A stretch of 6,443 nucleotides of DNA from Lamprocystis purpurea (GTDB lineage Bacteria; Pseudomonadota; Gammaproteobacteria; Chromatiales; Chromatiaceae), in assembly GCA_020718945.1 (NCBI GenBank), contig DYRB01000177.1:1-6443 (forward strand). The letters run 5' to 3'. The translations under genes and the position numbers were made by a program. Under the pieces are notes generated by a model that saw nothing but the letters and a program-made list of their open reading frames with translations, was not told the origin of the DNA and ran no database searches. Within the stretch, counting starts at the first letter, position 1. The number at the start of each line of letters is the position of its first letter. Below, piece after piece: positions 5,392 through 6,443 of this stretch.

Positions 5392-5818
5392 CGGCCAACC
5401 CAGCAGCCGACGGGCCAACAGGCATGGCGGCGCCTGCCACCAGGGGCGGCGAGGGATGCAGCGGGTTTCGGCTGGAGCGGGCACGGACGGCAATTGACCT
5501 GACCTCGGGCTTCCTCGGTGGTGGTGTTTGTGCATGGATCGGGCCGGCAGACGCCGGGGCAGGCTCCGAGGAGCCTGTCGGAACTGCCAGGCTCCTAGTG
5601 TATCCGTACCGAGGGTCCTCGCGGGCTCCTCGGGACGCCTTGCGAAGCATCCGCGCATCCGCCGGGCCTGGCCGTGACGAGGGTCTAGGTTCGCGGCTGG
5701 CCGCCGGGCGCGGGTCGCGAAACTGCCGCCGGGCTACCGCCCCGGCTGCGGCCCCTGCTGCCCCTGAGTCCCGTCGCGTGCTAAGGTTCCGCGCCTCGCC
5801 AACCCCCGGATATCCCCC
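5392..5818. other. Divergent intergenic region between the propeller gene and polA
   Basis: No convincing gene is seen in these 427 bases. The minus-strand frame of the propeller gene remains open to 5658, but residues there are low-complexity and rich in Arg, Pro and His with no recognisable domain. Structure is concentrated at 5560-5596 (competing hairpins, described separately). TTCGCG at 5690-5695 and CGCGAA at 5716-5721 form a looser inverted repeat, and GCCGCCGGGC occurs twice (5700-5709 and 5725-5734). I found no sigma-70 pair good enough to call: TTGACC at 5494-5499 has no -10 partner, and TGCTAAGGT near 5780 is only a weak extended -10. No clear Shine-Dalgarno precedes either gene. 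Confidence 0.5.
5560..5596. promoter_or_regulatory. Two mutually exclusive hairpins
   Basis: CAGGCTC (5560-5566) can pair with GAGCCTG (5571-5577) over the 4-base loop CGAG. The same GAGCCTG, within AGGAGCCTG (5569-5577), can instead pair with CAGGCTCCT (5588-5596) over a 10-base loop, giving a perfect 9-base stem. Only one can form at a time. The element lies in the leader of either the propeller gene or polA, depending on where transcription starts. It could be an attenuator-like switch, a binding site with three half-sites, or a remnant repeat. Confidence 0.4.
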
Positions 5819-6443
5819 ATGGCCAAGCCCTATCCCCTGATCCTGGTCGACGGGTCCTCGTACCTGTTCCGCGCCTACCACGCCCTGCCCAAGCTGACCA
5901 ACTCCCGGGGCGAGGCGACCGGGGCCCTGGTGGGCGTGCTCAACATGCTGCGCAAGCTCCAGGACCAGTACCGCCCGGAGTATATGGCGGTGGTCTTCGA
6001 TACCCCGGGGCCGACCTTCCGCGACGCCCTGTTCCCAGACTACAAGGCCCATCGGCCGCCCATGCCGGACGACCTGCGCGAGCAGATTGAGCCCCTGCAC
6101 GCCCTGGTCCGGGCCCTGGGGCTGCCCCTGCTGGCCGTCCCCGGGGTGGAGGCCGACGACGTGATCGGGACCCTGGCCACCCAGGCCGTGGCTGCGGGCC
6201 TGGCGACCCTGATATCCACCGGGGACAAGGACCTGGCCCAGTTGGTCGGGCCCAGCGTGACCCTGATCAACACCATGACCGATACCTTGCTCGACCCGGC
6301 GGGGGTGGTGGAGAAGTTCGGCGTGCCACCGAACTTGATTGTGGACTGGTTGGCCCTGACCGGCGATACCTCGGACAACATCCCCGGGGTGCCCAAGTGC
6401 GGCCCCAAGACCGCGGTCAAGTGGCTCCAGACCTATGGCAGCC
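5819..6443 (+). CDS. polA: DNA polymerase I, 5'-3' exonuclease domain (3' incomplete)
   Basis: The first 208 codons of PolA are present; the window edge cuts the gene, whose full product is normally about 900 residues. PolA fills gaps and removes RNA primers during lagging-strand synthesis and repair. The visible part is the N-terminal flap/5'-3' exonuclease: LILVDGSSYLFRAYHALP (7-24), VVFDTPGPTFRD (58-69), YKAHRPPMPDDLREQIEPLH (75-94), GVEADDVIGTLA (109-120), LISTGDKDLAQLV (131-143), NTMTDT (151-156) and LALTGDTSDNIPGVPKCGPK (178-197). The metal-binding acids D11, D61, E111, D113, D114, D136, D138, D183 and D186 are all there, two positions earlier than in the E. coli protein. The ATG at 5819 fits the family start; no clear Shine-Dalgarno precedes it. 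The gene is divergent from the propeller gene. Confidence 0.97.
   Translation, partial: MAKPYPLILVDGSSYLFRAYHALPKLTNSRGEATGALVGVLNMLRKLQDQYRPEYMAVVFDTPGPTFRDALFPDYKAHRPPMPDDLREQIEPLHALVRALGLPLLAVPGVEADDVIGTLATQAVAAGLATLISTGDKDLAQLVGPSVTLINTMTDTLLDPAGVVEKFGVPPNLIVDWLALTGDTSDNIPGVPKCGPKTAVKWLQTYGS

Noticed and set aside
5690..5734. TTCGCG/CGCGAA inverted repeat and GCCGCCGGGC direct repeat as an operator for polA
   Set aside because: Short matches of this size are common in sequence this GC-rich, and the 20-base gap in the inverted repeat makes a dedicated site unlikely.
4400..6100. A 566-residue minus-strand open frame overlapping the propeller gene and polA
   Set aside because: It is Arg/Pro/Gly-rich, lies in a different frame from the clear repeat protein and runs antisense through the start of polA; its repeats are a shadow of the 150-base coding units.

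Overview
The window comes from a GC-rich bacterium. The incomplete PolA at the right edge follows gammaproteobacterial (E. coli-type) PolA almost motif for motif, and the mix of DUF4389, SRPBCC, Uma2 and DUF2126 genes would suit a purple-sulfur or related gammaproteobacterium. That placement is inference; no taxonomic marker beyond PolA is present.

Left part (1-2334). The last 74 codons of a DUF2126 (transglutaminase-associated) gene end at 225 and are followed at once by a strong GC hairpin. After about 170 bases crowded with GGACC/GGTCC inverted repeats come two plus-strand genes joined by an ATGA overlap: an AAA ATPase of the OLD/RecF type (397-1533) with no nuclease domain, and a DUF3226 protein (1530-2174) carrying TOPRIM-type acidic motifs. 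Together they look like an OLD-family nuclease split over two genes, the same architecture as the PARIS anti-phage system but with a different TOPRIM family. The ATPase gene is clearly less GC-rich than its surroundings, and the pair ends against a truncated Uma2 gene on the minus strand. This is the accessory, probably defence-related, part of the window.

Middle part (2658-3907). An SRPBCC-domain gene with a membrane-anchor start (plus) and a DUF4389 membrane-protein gene (minus) converge and overlap by 38 bases at their 3' ends. Upstream of the DUF4389 gene lies a large imperfect palindrome (3727-3901) with 21-base terminal inverted repeats, which resembles a MITE or other mobile structured repeat and ends two bases short of the stop codon of the next gene.

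Right part (3904-6443). A minus-strand gene encodes a secreted protein with an IPT/TIG-like domain followed by seven repeats of almost exactly 50 residues, each with a CX4C cysteine pair. It is probably a seven-bladed beta-propeller. It is transcribed divergently from polA (5819 onward, incomplete), and the roughly 430 bases between them hold overlapping, mutually exclusive hairpins.
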